The translations under genes were made by a program, and so were the position numbers. From Aldrovandia affinis (Eukaryota > Chordata > Actinopteri > Notacanthiformes > Halosauridae): a DNA stretch of 64,000 nt. Under the pieces are notes generated by a model. That model made no database searches and was not told where the DNA came from. It saw nothing but the letters and a program-made list of their open reading frames with translations. Position 1 is the stretch's first letter, and each line of letters starts with the position of its first letter. Positions 42,360 to 53,445 of the stretch are shown here, one piece after another. Location: positions 8,929,501-8,993,500 of the forward strand of contig JAINUG010000007.1 in the NCBI GenBank assembly GCA_029706075.1, in the 5' to 3' direction.

Positions 42360-43170
42360 GTTTGGCGTACATATGCGCACGCACACACGTACATACACAT
42401 ACACAGTTTTTAAAATTACATTAATTTGAATACATTTTAGTTTTGCTTTGTTTTCAGTTTTTCTTTTCTTTTGCTTTTCTGTTAAGCACTTTGAGACCGC
42501 TCTGCGATGAAAAGTGCTATATAAATGAGGGTTATTATTATTATTATTAAAGAACCGCAAAGATTAGGCAAATTAGTCAGCTGACGCATGTTATTATTAT
42601 TCTTCGTACACCAATGAATGACAATTTCAAAAAGTTATTTCACTAAATCTTTATTTAAAAAAATCACAAAATACATTGTTAGATTCAGTAGGCGATTTAA
42701 CTAGGGTGGTCTTATGCCTTAATTAATGTAATAAAAAATTAAAAGATCGCTAATTTTTAACTTTTATTTAATTCGGTAGCATTTCTAAAAACCTGCCTCC
42801 CAGAAAGGCATTTGTCGTATACTTTATTATTTTTAGTTTGCTCCATTGATTTATAGATAGATTTTCCATAGATTTTTCCAACTAGTTCGCTAATGCCGAT
42901 TTTTTTAAATGGCGGTTGAAACAACGCAGCGAGTCTTTTACCATACTCGACCAATCAGAAATGTTCAGCGCTGCAAGCCCCACCACCAAAAGTTCCTTAA
43001 CATCGAAAATACCTACCTCTTGACTAGGAACATTTTGGGGGGTAAATAAGTCCCCCGAGCTACATTCTGACGCTGGTTGCTGCTACTTCCGTTTCCTGAT
43101 ATGAAGATAATTACCATAAAGGTCCCAAGTTCCTGGGAAAAGTTCCTGCGGTGGAAACACGCCTTATGTT

Positions 43171-43650
43171 TGCAGGAACCATTTTAAGTGGATTTGGGCC
43201 TCTGTCTGGATTCCAGTGCCAGCAGTGAGCTGTTTTTCCCAATTAAGGCAGTCTGTCCTACACAATCTAATAATATTTTCTATTAAAAAATCTAACCCAT
43301 AGGAGTGAGAGCAGATTTAACACAAAGGGGTTGGTGTTGCTAACTCCTTTGATAAGATCAAGAGTATTGTACTTTAAAACATGATTTTATGATACCTACA
43401 TTTGTCCCCTCATATAATATAGTGTTAATTCCCTGTGAAAATTGGGGGTGAGTGCTCTTTGTTAAAAACCAACAGAAAGCACTACCAGGATATGAAGGGC
43501 TTGATTGAGGGTGGTTTCTGAGGGAAAGCGTTTATTGTTACTATGCCGATTATTTCCACTTGGTTCCCCCATAAGAGGGAGACTATTTTTATTTTTTTGG
43601 AGGGGGGGAGTATAGTGTTGAACAAGTAAACAGCAGTGAACACAATTTAG
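43171..43650. other. Non-coding, nothing recognised
   Basis: Sequence between the shell element and the Rex1-like LINE. It has no frame of coding quality and no identifiable repeat ends. Confidence 0.45.
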
Positions 43651-43654
43651 CTAG

Positions 43655-44540
43655 AGTTCAGTGGTAGTGGAGTCTGAAGAGGTGGGTTTTGAGTCTCTTG
43701 TGGAAGATTGTAAGTGATTCCGTGGTCCTGACCGATTGCGGAAGGTCGTTCTACCAGCGAGGGATCAGGACAGAGAAGAGGCGAGACCGTGAGGAGCGGC
43801 TGCCAGGCGCCCGGAGGCGGAGCGGAGGGGTCTGGGAGGTGTGTAGGGAGTGATGAGTGACTGGAGGTATGGGGGAGCAGTACCTCTGGCCGCCTGAAAA
43901 GCAAGCACCAGTGACTTAAATCTGATGTGTGCTGCGATGGGGAGCCAGTGCAGAGAGGAGAGCAGAGGGGTGATGTGGGTGAACTTCGGCTGGTTGAACA
44001 CCAGACGAGCGGCAGCGTTCTGGACTAGTTGCAGTGGCTTGATGGCGTAGGCTGGAAGGCCTCCCAGCAAGGAATTGCAGTAGTCCAGACGTGAGATCAC
44101 CAGGGCCTGGACCAGGAGTTGAGTGGCCTCTTGGGTGAGGAACGGTCGGATCCTCCGGATGTTGTGGAGGGAGAAACGGCAGGTCCGAGTGATCGCTGCA
44201 ATATGGCTCGAGAAGCACAGCTGGTTGTCCAGGGTTACCCCAAGACTCCTGGCAGACTGGGACGGAGACACTATGGAGCCTTCCACAGTGATTGACGCAT
44301 CAATCATCGGGGAGCCCTTCGCTGGGAGGAAGAGCAGCTCTGTCTTCCCCAGGTTCAGCTTCAGGTGGTGGGTGGACATCCATGCGAAGATGTCAGCCAG
44401 GCATGCAGAGATCCGTGCCGGGACCTGGGTATCAGATGGAGAGAAGGAGAGGAACAGTTGTGTGTCATCAGCATAACAGTGATAGGAAAAACCATGAGCA
44501 GAAATAACAGAGCCAAGTGACTTGGTGTACAGAGATACTG
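43655..44540 (-). pseudogene. Rex1-like (CR1 group) LINE, 5'-truncated
   Basis: On the minus strand it starts inside RT (GSVISAHGFSYHCYADDTQLF, YADD intact near 44480). It continues ISACLADIFAWMSTHHLKLN, KTELLFLPAKGSP, SARSLGVTLDNQLCFSSHIA, LHNIRRIRPFLTQEATQLLV, VQNAAARLVFNQPKFTHITP and LHWLPIAAHIRFKSLVLAFQ. A frameshift near 43765 moves the end (NDLPQSVRTTESLTIFHKRL, KTHLFRLHYH) into another frame. It is a typical dead-on-arrival copy. The call to Rex1 rests on the SLGVxLD...CRFxLHNIRRIRP pattern. Confidence 0.8.
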
Positions 44541-47500
44541 TATTTTAATTAAATTCACCTTTGATATCCATGTTTATCACACTCCTTTGTGGTAGTTCTA
44601 CCTTGTGGTCTCATGTGCAAGTTAAGGATTGCATTAAAAGCGTGTTGTCTGAATGGAAAATCTTAATTAAAACTCCGGTAGGAGAGTGGGGGGTGGAGTG
44701 GAGAAATTAGACAAAGATAGATGTAGAAGAATGTTTTGATTACCATCTCCTTTGTACAGTACAGATTCGTAGATGGGGGTCTGGTTGATATGCTCCTGGT
44801 GGGAGAAAAAATGACAAAATAATTGCGAGATTACGGCACCAAGGTCAGGGTTGGCTGTAATGAAGAGTGGCGGCTGAAAAGGACACATGGAAAACAATAA
44901 CAGCCAGAGTTATCGCTCGGCAAGGCAGAATCACAGACCCATTCCGTGGCCAGGTCGATGTGAGGCCATCCTGCATTATGCATTTAATTGAATTACACTG
45001 TACCGTCTAAAACAGTGCCCGCTAAGAAAAAAAGGGCCACCACCATTTAATTAAATACCGTTTATCACGTTGCCTTCCACACTCTCCCACAAACCTCCTC
45101 TCCTAGCTACGTCGTGCTCATTTTCTGCTTGCCTCTCCCATCTATCTTTGCGAAGAGAGTTGAATTATTCATCGACACAAGCTATCGTGTTTTTGTGTGA
45201 TCATTTATTTTATTATTCTGAACAGGCCATGAAAAACAGGTAACTGCTTGTAGGAATTAATTAAAACAGCATTTTCAGCTTGAAAGACAGTGGCTTGAAT
45301 ATTTTATGTGTAAGAGCATATCATGGCTAACAATTGCCTTTGCCTCACATGCATCCTCACGCACTATACTAAACTTCCAACATAGCATTCATAATTCTTT
45401 TAACATATAAATGAAATTGTTTATTCTTGGAAAGGGTAGGGCTAAGGTCCCGCTGTCAGGGTTTACAAATTCAATCACTTTTGACCACCTTGGATTTAAA
45501 CTTTACATGTTGATAAGCATACTTCATATCTGTCTATTAGATAGCGATGAGCAATTACACCATAAAGTGAAATTTTCAGAGTTGAACAAGACATCAGTTT
45601 TTTTGAATGGATTTGCAGATTTCTGTCTCTTACAGTATATTTTCTTCAGCTCCCCAATTAAACAAGGAGAGGAAAAAACTGCCCAAATCAGTAGAATTCG
45701 GTTGGGATCTTTGTCCTTTGATGGCGCAATAGAAAATAGCTGATAACAATATCATTGTAATGCTAATGTTGTACTTTTGAAGTGTGTCGAAAGGACCAAT
45801 TGTCCCCGGCTTTAATTCATTTTCAGCAGAATTCAAATGAGACCTCTGTCTCTGCAGATGAGCACGAGAGCAGGTATGAGGACTGAGAGCCCATGAACGA
45901 GCCGGGCTAGGCCAATTTTTCTCTCTGTCACTGCTGTGAAGCAGGTGTGACACTGATCCCTCACGTGTATTGTGCTCATGCTAAGCAGTGGCCTTACCAA
46001 GGAAAGAGAGGACATTAAAATGACATGCTCAAAATGTGCTGCGTTCTCTGTCAGTCTGGCCGGCGTTCAATCAACGTTTGTCCTTAACTTTGACTTAAAA
46101 TTAAATTAAAGTGTTTTCTTCACAGACATAGTTACTTTTTGTGATTGCTGAACTCACCAAACTGTGTTGGTGAAGATAAAAATTGACATTTGACATGGAT
46201 CAAAGTGAATCCAGGCCTCGGCACAAACCAAAATCGGGCTTACTTTACCACACAAATGCACATGCACACACACACACACACACACACGCATATGTATGAG
46301 AACACACACTGCAATCTATTGTGTTTTTGCATAATTTCTATCTGCATGAAATTCCATCCAATGCTTTATATGTCTGCTGTAGGACTGCGCAGTCTGGAAT
46401 AATATGGAATGCAATAGACCCTTTGAACTGGACAAAGTGACAGTCCTGCCCCACAGTCTCTTCTATGGCATTTCTCGTTTCACACGGAGAATGATGATGG
46501 GAAAGGAAAGGTCAGTCCTTCGTAGCCGGGCAGCGGTGCCAAAGATTAAACCGCAATGAGAATGAAAGAAATGGTAGGTGTGTGCACCATTTTGACAAAG
46601 TGCAGAGAAAGGCCCACTCATGGCACCTCACTGCATGGCTGCTGTAAATGTACACTGTGCCAACACATGGGAGTGCCACCATGGCAATACTGTGCCATAC
46701 AGCCATATAGGAATACAAGAAAAGGCTGAAGAAAAAGAAAATGGCAGAATGTGATAAAACAGCTGTACTTTCCCCGTACATAATGTACAATGCTCTGGGT
46801 GGAATGGAATGGATATGACCACTTTCTGCTGCATTGTAATGATATGGGGGGTTGCAGATGACTTGTTATTGCTAACTTTAGTATTTTAGCTTGCTTTTGT
46901 ACCCTCTCTGATGGTTTTTTAACAGCAAGGGGAAATTTGTTTCTTACCATTGTGACTAGTTAAAAGGAGAAATGGGATGGGCATAGACTCTCGTGGGTAA
47001 AATGAGTTAATTCCAGGTCACACATGGGTGAAAGCAAATGAAGGGACTTCTTGGTATCAGTTTTGATAAACCATATTTTTCAAGATGGGTATTATTTTTC
47101 TGATAAATTATATTTGCAGTTTTACTTTGTTTAAGTATTAAAACATGATTTTACATGCAACAAAATAAAAAAATAAAAACAAATTCCCTGCATAATGTGA
47201 AAAACGTACCCCCTCGGCAAAAAACATGTTAACATCTCACTTTTTCTCATCATTGGCATAAAAAAAATATTTCTCTATTCCATCTGTTCCCTCTGGCTTA
47301 CCACTACTCCAATCTCCATGGAAACTTATAAGAACAGGGGCCTGGACAGCACATTGAAGCTGAAATAGAGGAAACAAAAACATAAAGGGCTCTAGTTTCA
47401 AAGTGCAAAAACATAATCCAGGACAGAGGCGTTTTAAGGTGTGTCCTTGTCTATTCCGGTAGTGGACATGAGACAGTAGTGCAGCTGATCATCAGATTTT

Positions 47501-47752
47501 TACCCCATTTAATACCCCTTTTCCATGGTCAACTGGCAGTTGGAGGCAGCACTTAACTTCCTCATGAGGTGGGGCCCAGCTCCTGGGGAGTCTGCCAGCA
47601 TTCACGGGTGACAGAGAAGGATAGAGCGAGATAGTGGACTGTCTCCCTCTCTTCTTTCTTGCCACTCAAGACCCTCCCCAATTCTGCCCTCCTCTCTGCC
47701 CCTTTTGTGTACTTGACTTCCAGCGCTCCACTCTGTAGCCAAAATCAATACA
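44541..47752. other. About 3.2 kb of low-repeat non-coding DNA
   Basis: No transposon was recognised apart from a (CA)n run at about 46264-46288. Blocks such as 44935-45070 (tgcattatgcatttaattga, catttaattaaataccg) have the look of conserved non-coding DNA, but this is a compositional impression. A possible 16-base microexon with good splice signals at 45858-45873 was rejected because it would put a stop in the frame left open by exon B. Confidence 0.4.
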
Positions 47753-48132
47753 TACAGTTGTATAAAAAGTTCCCAAAATATTGGCACCCTTGCATGTTTT
47801 AAAATAAATTCACAATTTTCTCTAAAACAAGTTGAAATTAACAAAGGTAGTTGGTGTCCACCAGTGGTGGGCCGTCAGGGTCTGCAAGGCCTTCTCTGCT
47901 GGCCTAAAAAATATCTGAATCACAGACTGATGTTAATTATATTTTTTCCATGAATACTTATTAAATAATTCCAAATGGTCTGTCCGCTTCCTTTCATAGC
48001 TTTAACATGAAAATACACGTCTGGAAGCAGCGCAACCAGGGGAAATGCTATGAAAGGAAGCGGACAGACCATTTGGAATTATTTAATAAGTATTCATGGA
48101 CAAAATATAATTAACATCAGTCTGTTATTCAG

Positions 48133-48336
48133 ACATTTGAGCGGACATTTTCAGCCTTAAAGCAAATTAAAACTTATGCCAGAAATACGACAGGGCAGGC
48201 TCGACTTTCAGCATTAGCTTCGATGGCGATAGAAAAGGACTTCTTGATGGAACTGAAACACACGGATAATCTGTACGACAGAGTAATTGAACTCTTTTTG
48301 AGGAAAGAAAGGAGGATGGATTTTGTGTACAAATAA
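48133..48336 (+). pseudogene. hAT transposase C-terminal dimerisation segment
   Basis: The open frame reads TFERTFSALKQIKTYARNTT, GQARLSALASMAIEKDFLME and KERRMDFVYK, then stop. It corresponds to the conserved hAT C-terminal dimerisation block ((S/E)RxFSxLkxIKtylRstm...RLsaLalm.IE). It sits directly after the right arm of the hairpin and has lost the rest of its gene. Confidence 0.8.
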
Positions 48337-48416
48337 TAAGGATTTTTGGTGAGTAAAATGTTGCTATTTTCCTAAATAATATTGCAATTTTATGAGGTTA
48401 TTATTGATGCTTTTTT

Positions 48417-49031
48417 GTGTGTGTCGCAGCTGTAGCACCCCGGGTTTGTTTCTTCAGTAAAGGCATTTATTCTGGATACACGAGTTATCTATCTGCGATG
48501 CAACGGCAACGGGTGTTTGCTCGGTTTGTTTTTGCACTTTGTTTATTTATCTTTCTTCAGTCATGTTTCATTCTCGTTCTGTTCCCCGTCTGTCATTGTT
48601 CCTGTTCGAGTTCCTCTCCTTGTCTTGTCATGCACTTCGGGAAATTCTATGTTTAGTTGTTTTAGGGAGGAGGAGGAACGCATAAAGAAATCTGCATGCA
48701 AATAAAGCGGAACGTGAGATAGGACGAGAGAGAATGACAGCGATAGTTAGAAGCATGAGATAATTAGTGATTAGTAGTGTTAGTAACTTAATCTAAATCC
48801 CTAATGTTAGTACTATATACTTAGTTGGTTAGTACTATATACATCTAACTAATATATACAAAATGTAATTAGAAAGTAAGAAGGAAGTAAAACGAGATTA
48901 GAAACGAAGACGGAAAAACCGAAACATCGAATTTCCCGAAGTGCATGACAGAACGAGAATGAAACATGACTGAAGAAAGATAAATAAACAAAGTGCAAAA
49001 ACAAACCGAACAGACACTCAAAACATAACAA
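48417..49031. mobile_element. Palindromic LTR-derived insert related to the Gypsy A LTR
   Basis: 48656-49031 matches Gypsy A LTR sequence at about 37000-37426 in the same direction (cgatagttagaagc, attagtgattagtag, ccgaacagacac, ending aacataaca). 48508-48655 is an inverted copy of the last part (compare aacaaaccgagcaaacac on minus with 49000-49015). Together they form a hairpin with arms near 48508-48655 and 48900-49020. No clear 5-bp duplication marks the ends. Confidence 0.7.
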
Positions 49032-49556
49032 TAAGATGGCTTTTATAGCTATAAAATAGTTATTGAGGGGTGGATTGATTCAGACGGAGCACTACTGAAG
49101 GCCTAGGTGTGAAATGCACGGCCCGCCACTGGTGTCCACAATTCTTTATATCACTATTAACTGTTTCCACAACTGGCTGGTAGACCATGTTTTAAGACCC
49201 CAAAAAACTAAAAAACAGAGGAAGTCCCGCCTAGTTATGGTGGCCTCATTTTTCTGACCAATGGCCATCAAGCTGCATACCCCAGTGTCATTCAGTGGGG
49301 CTGCCTTTCAGTGCTGTGGTCTGTTGAATCATCACACATTGAGAGGAAGTCAGAAGCTAAATACCAGTCTCCAAATATTAGGGTTTATGACAGGAAAGGA
49401 GTAGGTAAGGGATGACAACTGAATTGTTTGTTTTTGCAGAGGCCCCAATAAAGATGAAAATGATGATAGATACTATGAATGTCATATATGTAAGGGATAC
49501 TTTTTTTTTTTTAAAGTGAGCTTAACCAGGCGGTTGATGTATCACTCAAAGGCTAT

Positions 49557-49630
49557 TGATCAGGGTTAATCAAGCTAGCATGTAAAATAGTAAATGCTAT
49601 TGATCAGGGTTACTCTAGCTAGCATGAGAT
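49557..49630. repeat. Short direct repeat
   Basis: ctattgatcagggttaatca / agctagcatg at 49555-49585 is repeated at 49598-49628 as ctattgatcagggttactct / agctagcatg. There are two copies about 43 bases apart. The meaning is unknown. Confidence 0.7.
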
Positions 49631-49823
49631 ACAGTATAAGGTTTAGAAAGGAAAAAATGCATAAATAGTACACAAGTACAATAAGTACACAAGCAATTCC
49701 TTTATATTTGTGTAATTAAAAACCATACCTAGATGTAATATTCTGGCAATAATCTTCAATGGAATATGCTGCTGTCATGTCTTTTAATATATTTTTGCTT
49801 GCATTATGCATTTGTTTTATAGT

Positions 49824-50613
49824 CATGGACACCAGAACATTTTATGGGAAAGGAAAGGGAAAGGAGAGTGTAGCCACAGTCCCAGAGAATCCTGCCGAGG
49901 ATTTTACTGATGAGGATGATGATGATCCAGATTACACCCCCAGTCATGAAGATTACAGTGATGATTCTCACCTGTCCGAGTTATCTGAAACAGATGATAC
50001 CCCAAGTACATCTCTGAATGCACCCCCTTCCAAAAAAGAAAGGGTAAAAATAGGCTTGTGGTCATCTCCCAGAAGGAAAGTAAGAGTGAGCAGCCCCCTG
50101 TTTCTCATGCATTGCCACGAGAGAGAATTTGGAGAAAGGCAGACATTCCCTCTTTCCAGTGTCCTAAACAAACGCACCCTCCTCCCATTGATGTTGACAC
50201 TCCATATAATCAATGGAGAATAAATTATCAGTCACATTTGCGACCAAACAAACCTGTACTCTGCTCAAGAGTTGGGGGACCCCATTCAAACAAACCCAAA
50301 AGAGATGCAGGACTTCCTGGCCATACTCCTGTACACTGAAGTGTTTCCATTTACCTCATTTGAGGATTACTGGAGTCCCAAGAGCCGGTATATGAAGGTG
50401 GCTGACATTATGCCATTGCACAGGTTCTGTACTTTGCGTCGCTATGTCCACTTCAATGATGATTCTGCACATGGAAACACCCAAGACAGGTTCTACAAGA
50501 TTCGTCCCATGTTTGATATGTTACGCAGACAATGCCTTTTCATTCTCCCAGACAACAAGCAAAGCATTGATGAGGTCATGGTGGCCTTTGGAAATTGGAA
50601 ATTGAAGTTTTAG
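49824..50613 (+). pseudogene. piggyBac-like transposase, N-terminal half
   Basis: It starts MDTRTFYGKGKGK and has an acidic N-terminal region (DEDDDDPDYTPSHEDYSDDS), as in PGBD-type proteins. It then shifts frame twice (about 50100 and 50240) into QTNLYSAQELGDPIQTNPKE. The well-conserved core follows: MQDFLAILLYTEVFPFTSFE, DYWSPKSRYMKVADIMPLHR, FCTLRRYVHFNDDS, FYKIRPMFDMLRRQCLFILP and KQSIDEVMVAF. The frame ends GNWKLKF*. The part with the catalytic aspartates after this point is missing here; a C-terminal part lies inverted downstream. Confidence 0.82.
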
Positions 50614-50954
50614 TTTCATTTGACCAAAATGTGTTGAGGCATAGCCTAATGACTTTTCATTTTCACCGTCAATGTTTTTTTTAGTTTGACTCTATATGAT
50701 ACGTTTTATCACCTTCATTCTAACACTTCCCTCTTATTGGAAATAAGAGAAACAATAGGCAAATTGGCAAATAATTTGTGGAGATATATGGTATGTCATA
50801 TCAATTAAACATTTTAACAAATGAGTGTTATTATATACAACATATGTGTGTAAATTATGTACAAATAAATTCTTACAATCGTACATTTATTTGTCACATC
50901 TACATTTACATGTAACCATTTTGACGTGAAGAGTTATATTTCAATGAATTGAGT

Positions 50955-51345
50955 TCGTATCATTTTCTATAATGTCACAACTTCATCTCTTTCTTCATTT
51001 TGTTATTAGTTTCAATTTTTTGCATGCCTTGTGTTTGTTGTGTTTGTTGGGATCCTGTTGAGTTCCTACTGCTTTCCTGTAGCTTATACTTATCAAGTTT
51101 GTTGATGAGACTCTCTGAAGTTGCGCAATTTCATCTTTGTATTATGAGCTTTATTGTAAACAATGCAAGCATTTAGGATAGCGATGTCAAGCATGTACCA
51201 AATTATTTTATAGTACCACTATAGTGACTTTGTTTGTCTCTTGTAACAGACAATTTTTTTGTCAGCAAAGTCTACACCCCCCATGTGTTTGTTATATGAT
51301 GATAAAATATTTCGACGTTGCACCTCAACCCGCATTTCAATTTCA
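50955..51345 (-). pseudogene. piggyBac-like transposase, C-terminal part, inverted relative to the N-terminal half
   Basis: On the minus strand it reads NKHMGGVDFADKKIVCYKRQ, TKSL, stop, WYYKIIWYMLDIAILNACIV, YNKAHNTKMKLRNFRES, then a frameshift and NKLDKYKLQESSRNSTG. The NKxMGGVDxxD block is the last catalytic-Asp region of piggyBac/PGBD transposases, and LDIAILNAxIxYN is the following helix. The two fragments complement each other (N-terminal plus, C-terminal minus, 340 bases apart), so a single element with an inverted 3' half is a likely origin. Confidence 0.75.
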
Positions 51346-51484
51346 TTGAATTTCTGTTATGGGATTTTCAGTAGGATGGCAACTGTAGAGTTTGTGCGGT
51401 CTGCGGAATATCACGTAGATAGGTGAATGAAGGGTTTTGCGCGGTCTATGGAAAATCCCGCAATTCGGCGAATATGGGTTAACA

Positions 51485-51900
51485 TAAAATGGACTGAAAT
51501 GGCAAATTATTGACACCCTATATTTAATATTTGGTAGCACAGCCTTTGGAGAAAATAACCTATAGCCATTAATGACATTCCTACACCCCTCTACAGGCAG
51601 TATGGCCCACTCTTCTTTTGCCAACTGCTCCACTTCTCTTAGATTTGAAGGGTGCCTTCTCCCAACTCCGGTTTTCAGATCTCTCCACAAGTGTTCAATA
51701 GGATTGAGATGAGGACTCATTACTGGCCACTCCAGAACAGTCCAACATTTTCTCTTGAACATTCCTGGGTGCTTTTGGATGTGTGTTTTTGGCCACTGTC
51801 CTGCTGGAGGACCCATGACCTTTGAGTACATTTTGCTCTGATTTCATGATGCCCTTAATACGTTCAAGGTGTTTTTCCCCAATATTCCACACCAGAGCAG
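51485..51900 (-). pseudogene. Tc1-like transposase, C-terminal part
   Basis: In two frames on the minus strand: HIQKHPGMFKRKCWTVLEWP, then PHLNPIEHLWRDLKTGVGRR, HPSNLREVEQLAKEEWAILP and EGCRNVINGY. The HLNPIEHLW block carries the catalytic third acidic residue (Glu) of the Tc1 DDE domain. Upstream, a GHGSSSRTVAKNTHPKAPRN reading is a frameshifted remnant of the region before it. The beginning of the element and both ends are missing. Confidence 0.82.
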
Positions 51901-52096
51901 TATTTTAAAACAAAAGACTCCTTATTTTGCCAAAGAGGAATATGAGAAAGTAATATAGTGCTGTTTTTGCCATAATTAATGGAGAAATATGTGTTTTTAT
52001 GTTGTAGGATTTGACCCACTCATCAGCAGTGAAACGCTGCTGTATTTACCACTAAAGTGTGATCGGTTCAGACCTAAACTAAATGTGCCCTGAGTT

Positions 52097-52568
52097 TGTG
52101 AGAATTATGGGGTAGGCATGTTTTTCAGTCTGGCCCCAATTGGCAACCCCCTCCAATAGCAGGGTAAAATGTCACCTGTCCTTCCAGAGGCTGGCACTGA
52201 GACTGGGATTATGTTTTCAGTTTTTCTTACAGTAGCAACCCTAGCCTACCTCCCTTTTGGCTGCTGCCTCACCTGAGGCTAATGAGCAATCATCTCAGCT
52301 GTGAGCCATTGCCTTCTTTAGGCCATTATAAAAGCACAGCCTGCCATGCCTGTGGGGACTTTTCTGGGCATGTAGGAAGGAGTGCTAGCTTTTTGTTAGT
52401 TTTGACCCTCTAAGCAATAGTATTTGATTTAACTTCACTATTTTGGTGGTTTGTTTTATTTTATAAAGTTGAAGGAAAATAAGCCATTAGCCTTTCGAAC
52501 TTTATTTTGGGTTTATCTTTTATCCACTCACCACCTAGGAGGGTGGCCACCCCTGCTACATTGCGACA
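52097..52568 (+). mobile_element. 5' LTR of the old retrotransposon
   Basis: Its start is placed at tgtgagaattatggggtagg by alignment to the other LTR; its end is ...ctacattgcgaca. A TATAAAA-like box (cattataaaagcacagcctg at about 52325) could be its promoter; the same word is in the other LTR. Confidence 0.65.
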
Positions 52569-53445
52569 TATGGTGGAGGATGCAGGCATATTAATTGTCC
52601 CTGGTGGTTAGAGTGGATGGAGCTTTTCCTTAATTCATTAGTTAAAAAAACTAAAAAAACATTTAGAATTTTTAGTTTTTCCTCCCAAAAATTCTGAGAA
52701 GGAAAAAATCTAATCAAATCAAATCAAGTTTATTTGTATAGCGCTTTTCACAATAGAATTGTCACAAAACGCTTAACAGAGGGGGAACCCAGGCCTAGAC
52801 CCCCCCAAAAGCAAGCCTAACGGCAACAGTGGCAAGGAAAAACTCCTAGGTAGGGAGAAACCTTGGGAGGAACCAGACTAAAAAGGGGGGGAGCCCATCC
52901 TCTTCTGGCCGGCACAGGGTATGTCCAAAAAAGACCATGTCATGGTCAGTCCAAGGTGGCTCAGGGCTGAAAGACTTTGCCCCTCCTGAGTTAGGTAGTC
53001 GGGGGGGGGGGCTAAACCACGCGGAGAGGGTCCAGATCCAGGAACTGGGGTTGGCGTGGGGGTGAGGGTTGATGGGGGCAGCTCACATTTCTCGCAGGAT
53101 CTAGGGCTCGGGGGCAGGTGCCCCGAGTCAGAGGCCGAGGCAGAGAAGAGAACATGCAGTCAGAACAAAAAAAAGCAGTGCTATAGCCAGTAGCATTATG
53201 TAAGAGCAGGGGAGCACAAGCATAGGAAATATACAGATAGCCCCAACAGGTGTAAGCTATGGCAGCATACCTATTAGGAGAGGGACAGAGAAAACACGCA
53301 GCCATGAGAGAGTTCCAAACAATCCACACCTGATCAAGGATAACCAGCATAACAGTGGTGGTAACACATTGAGGAGGTGACAGTATGGAAAGTTTCTCAC
53401 TCCATAAGACACTAGGGCACGGCCTTCTCCATCTCTCCACCTAGA

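Larger units (their letters stand above)
31426..42555 (+). mobile_element. L2/Maui-like LINE (5'-truncated), interrupted by two Gypsy elements
   Basis: The surviving parts are the endonuclease (31430-32136), the endonuclease-to-RT linker (37432-37786) and the ORF2 C-terminus with 3' UTR (41838-42540). The 3' end has the L2-type word gatgaaaagtgctatataaa followed by (ATT)n at 42533-42550. Gypsy A sits at 32137-37426 and Gypsy B at 37787-41837. The whole RT core is absent, probably removed together with one end of Gypsy B. The element is a different family from the L2 copies at 4893-12071 and 52709-60540. Confidence 0.82.
31318..43163. mobile_element. DNA-transposon shell carrying nested retroelements
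   Basis: The two ends are inverted copies. The left reads aagcgcgtttccacctaaaa followed by ttgccaggaactt. The right, reversed, reads aaggcgtgtttccaccgcag followed by gaacttttcccaggaactt. Sub-terminal sequence is related on both sides (ttccacag, ggaac motifs). Internal sequence of the shell is 31318-31425 and about 42556-43163. The rest is the inserted LINE and its own passengers. A possible target word, ttatgtt, lies beside both ends (31306-31312 and 43164-43170) but does not abut the left repeat exactly, so the superfamily is not settled. No transposase frame was recognised. Confidence 0.6.
47862..49131 (+). mobile_element. Non-autonomous hAT derivative, 8-bp target duplication, with two internal inverted repeats
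   Basis: The ends are cagtggtgggccgt at the left and, reversed, cagtggcgggccgt at the right. The flanks gtgtccac at 47854-47861 and 49132-49139 are an exact 8-bp duplication. Inside are a 78-bp inverted repeat (47923-48000 with 48047-48124, 46-base loop), the 3' end of a hAT transposase (48133-48336) and an LTR-derived palindromic insert (about 48417-49031). The N-terminal and catalytic parts of the transposase are absent. Confidence 0.9.
47753..49240 (+). mobile_element. Tc1-like element, 5' part, interrupted by a hAT element
   Basis: 47753-47861 (acagttgtataaaaagttcc, then aaaatattggcacccttgca) is Tc1-type end and leader sequence. It resumes after the hAT element at 49132-49240 (gtgtccacaattctttatat, ggtagaccatgttttaagac). 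No transposase frame survives. Confidence 0.5.

Noticed and set aside
45858-45873. A 16-base possible microexon (tctgcag/atgagcacgagagcag/gtatga)
   Set aside because: Joining it after exon B (two bases left over) makes an immediate stop codon; splice-like signals this short occur by chance.
47753-51900. One single Tc1 element spanning the left end at 47753 and the C-terminal piece at 51485-51900
   Set aside because: The two parts face opposite directions and are separated by unrelated piggyBac sequence, so they are treated as two fragments.
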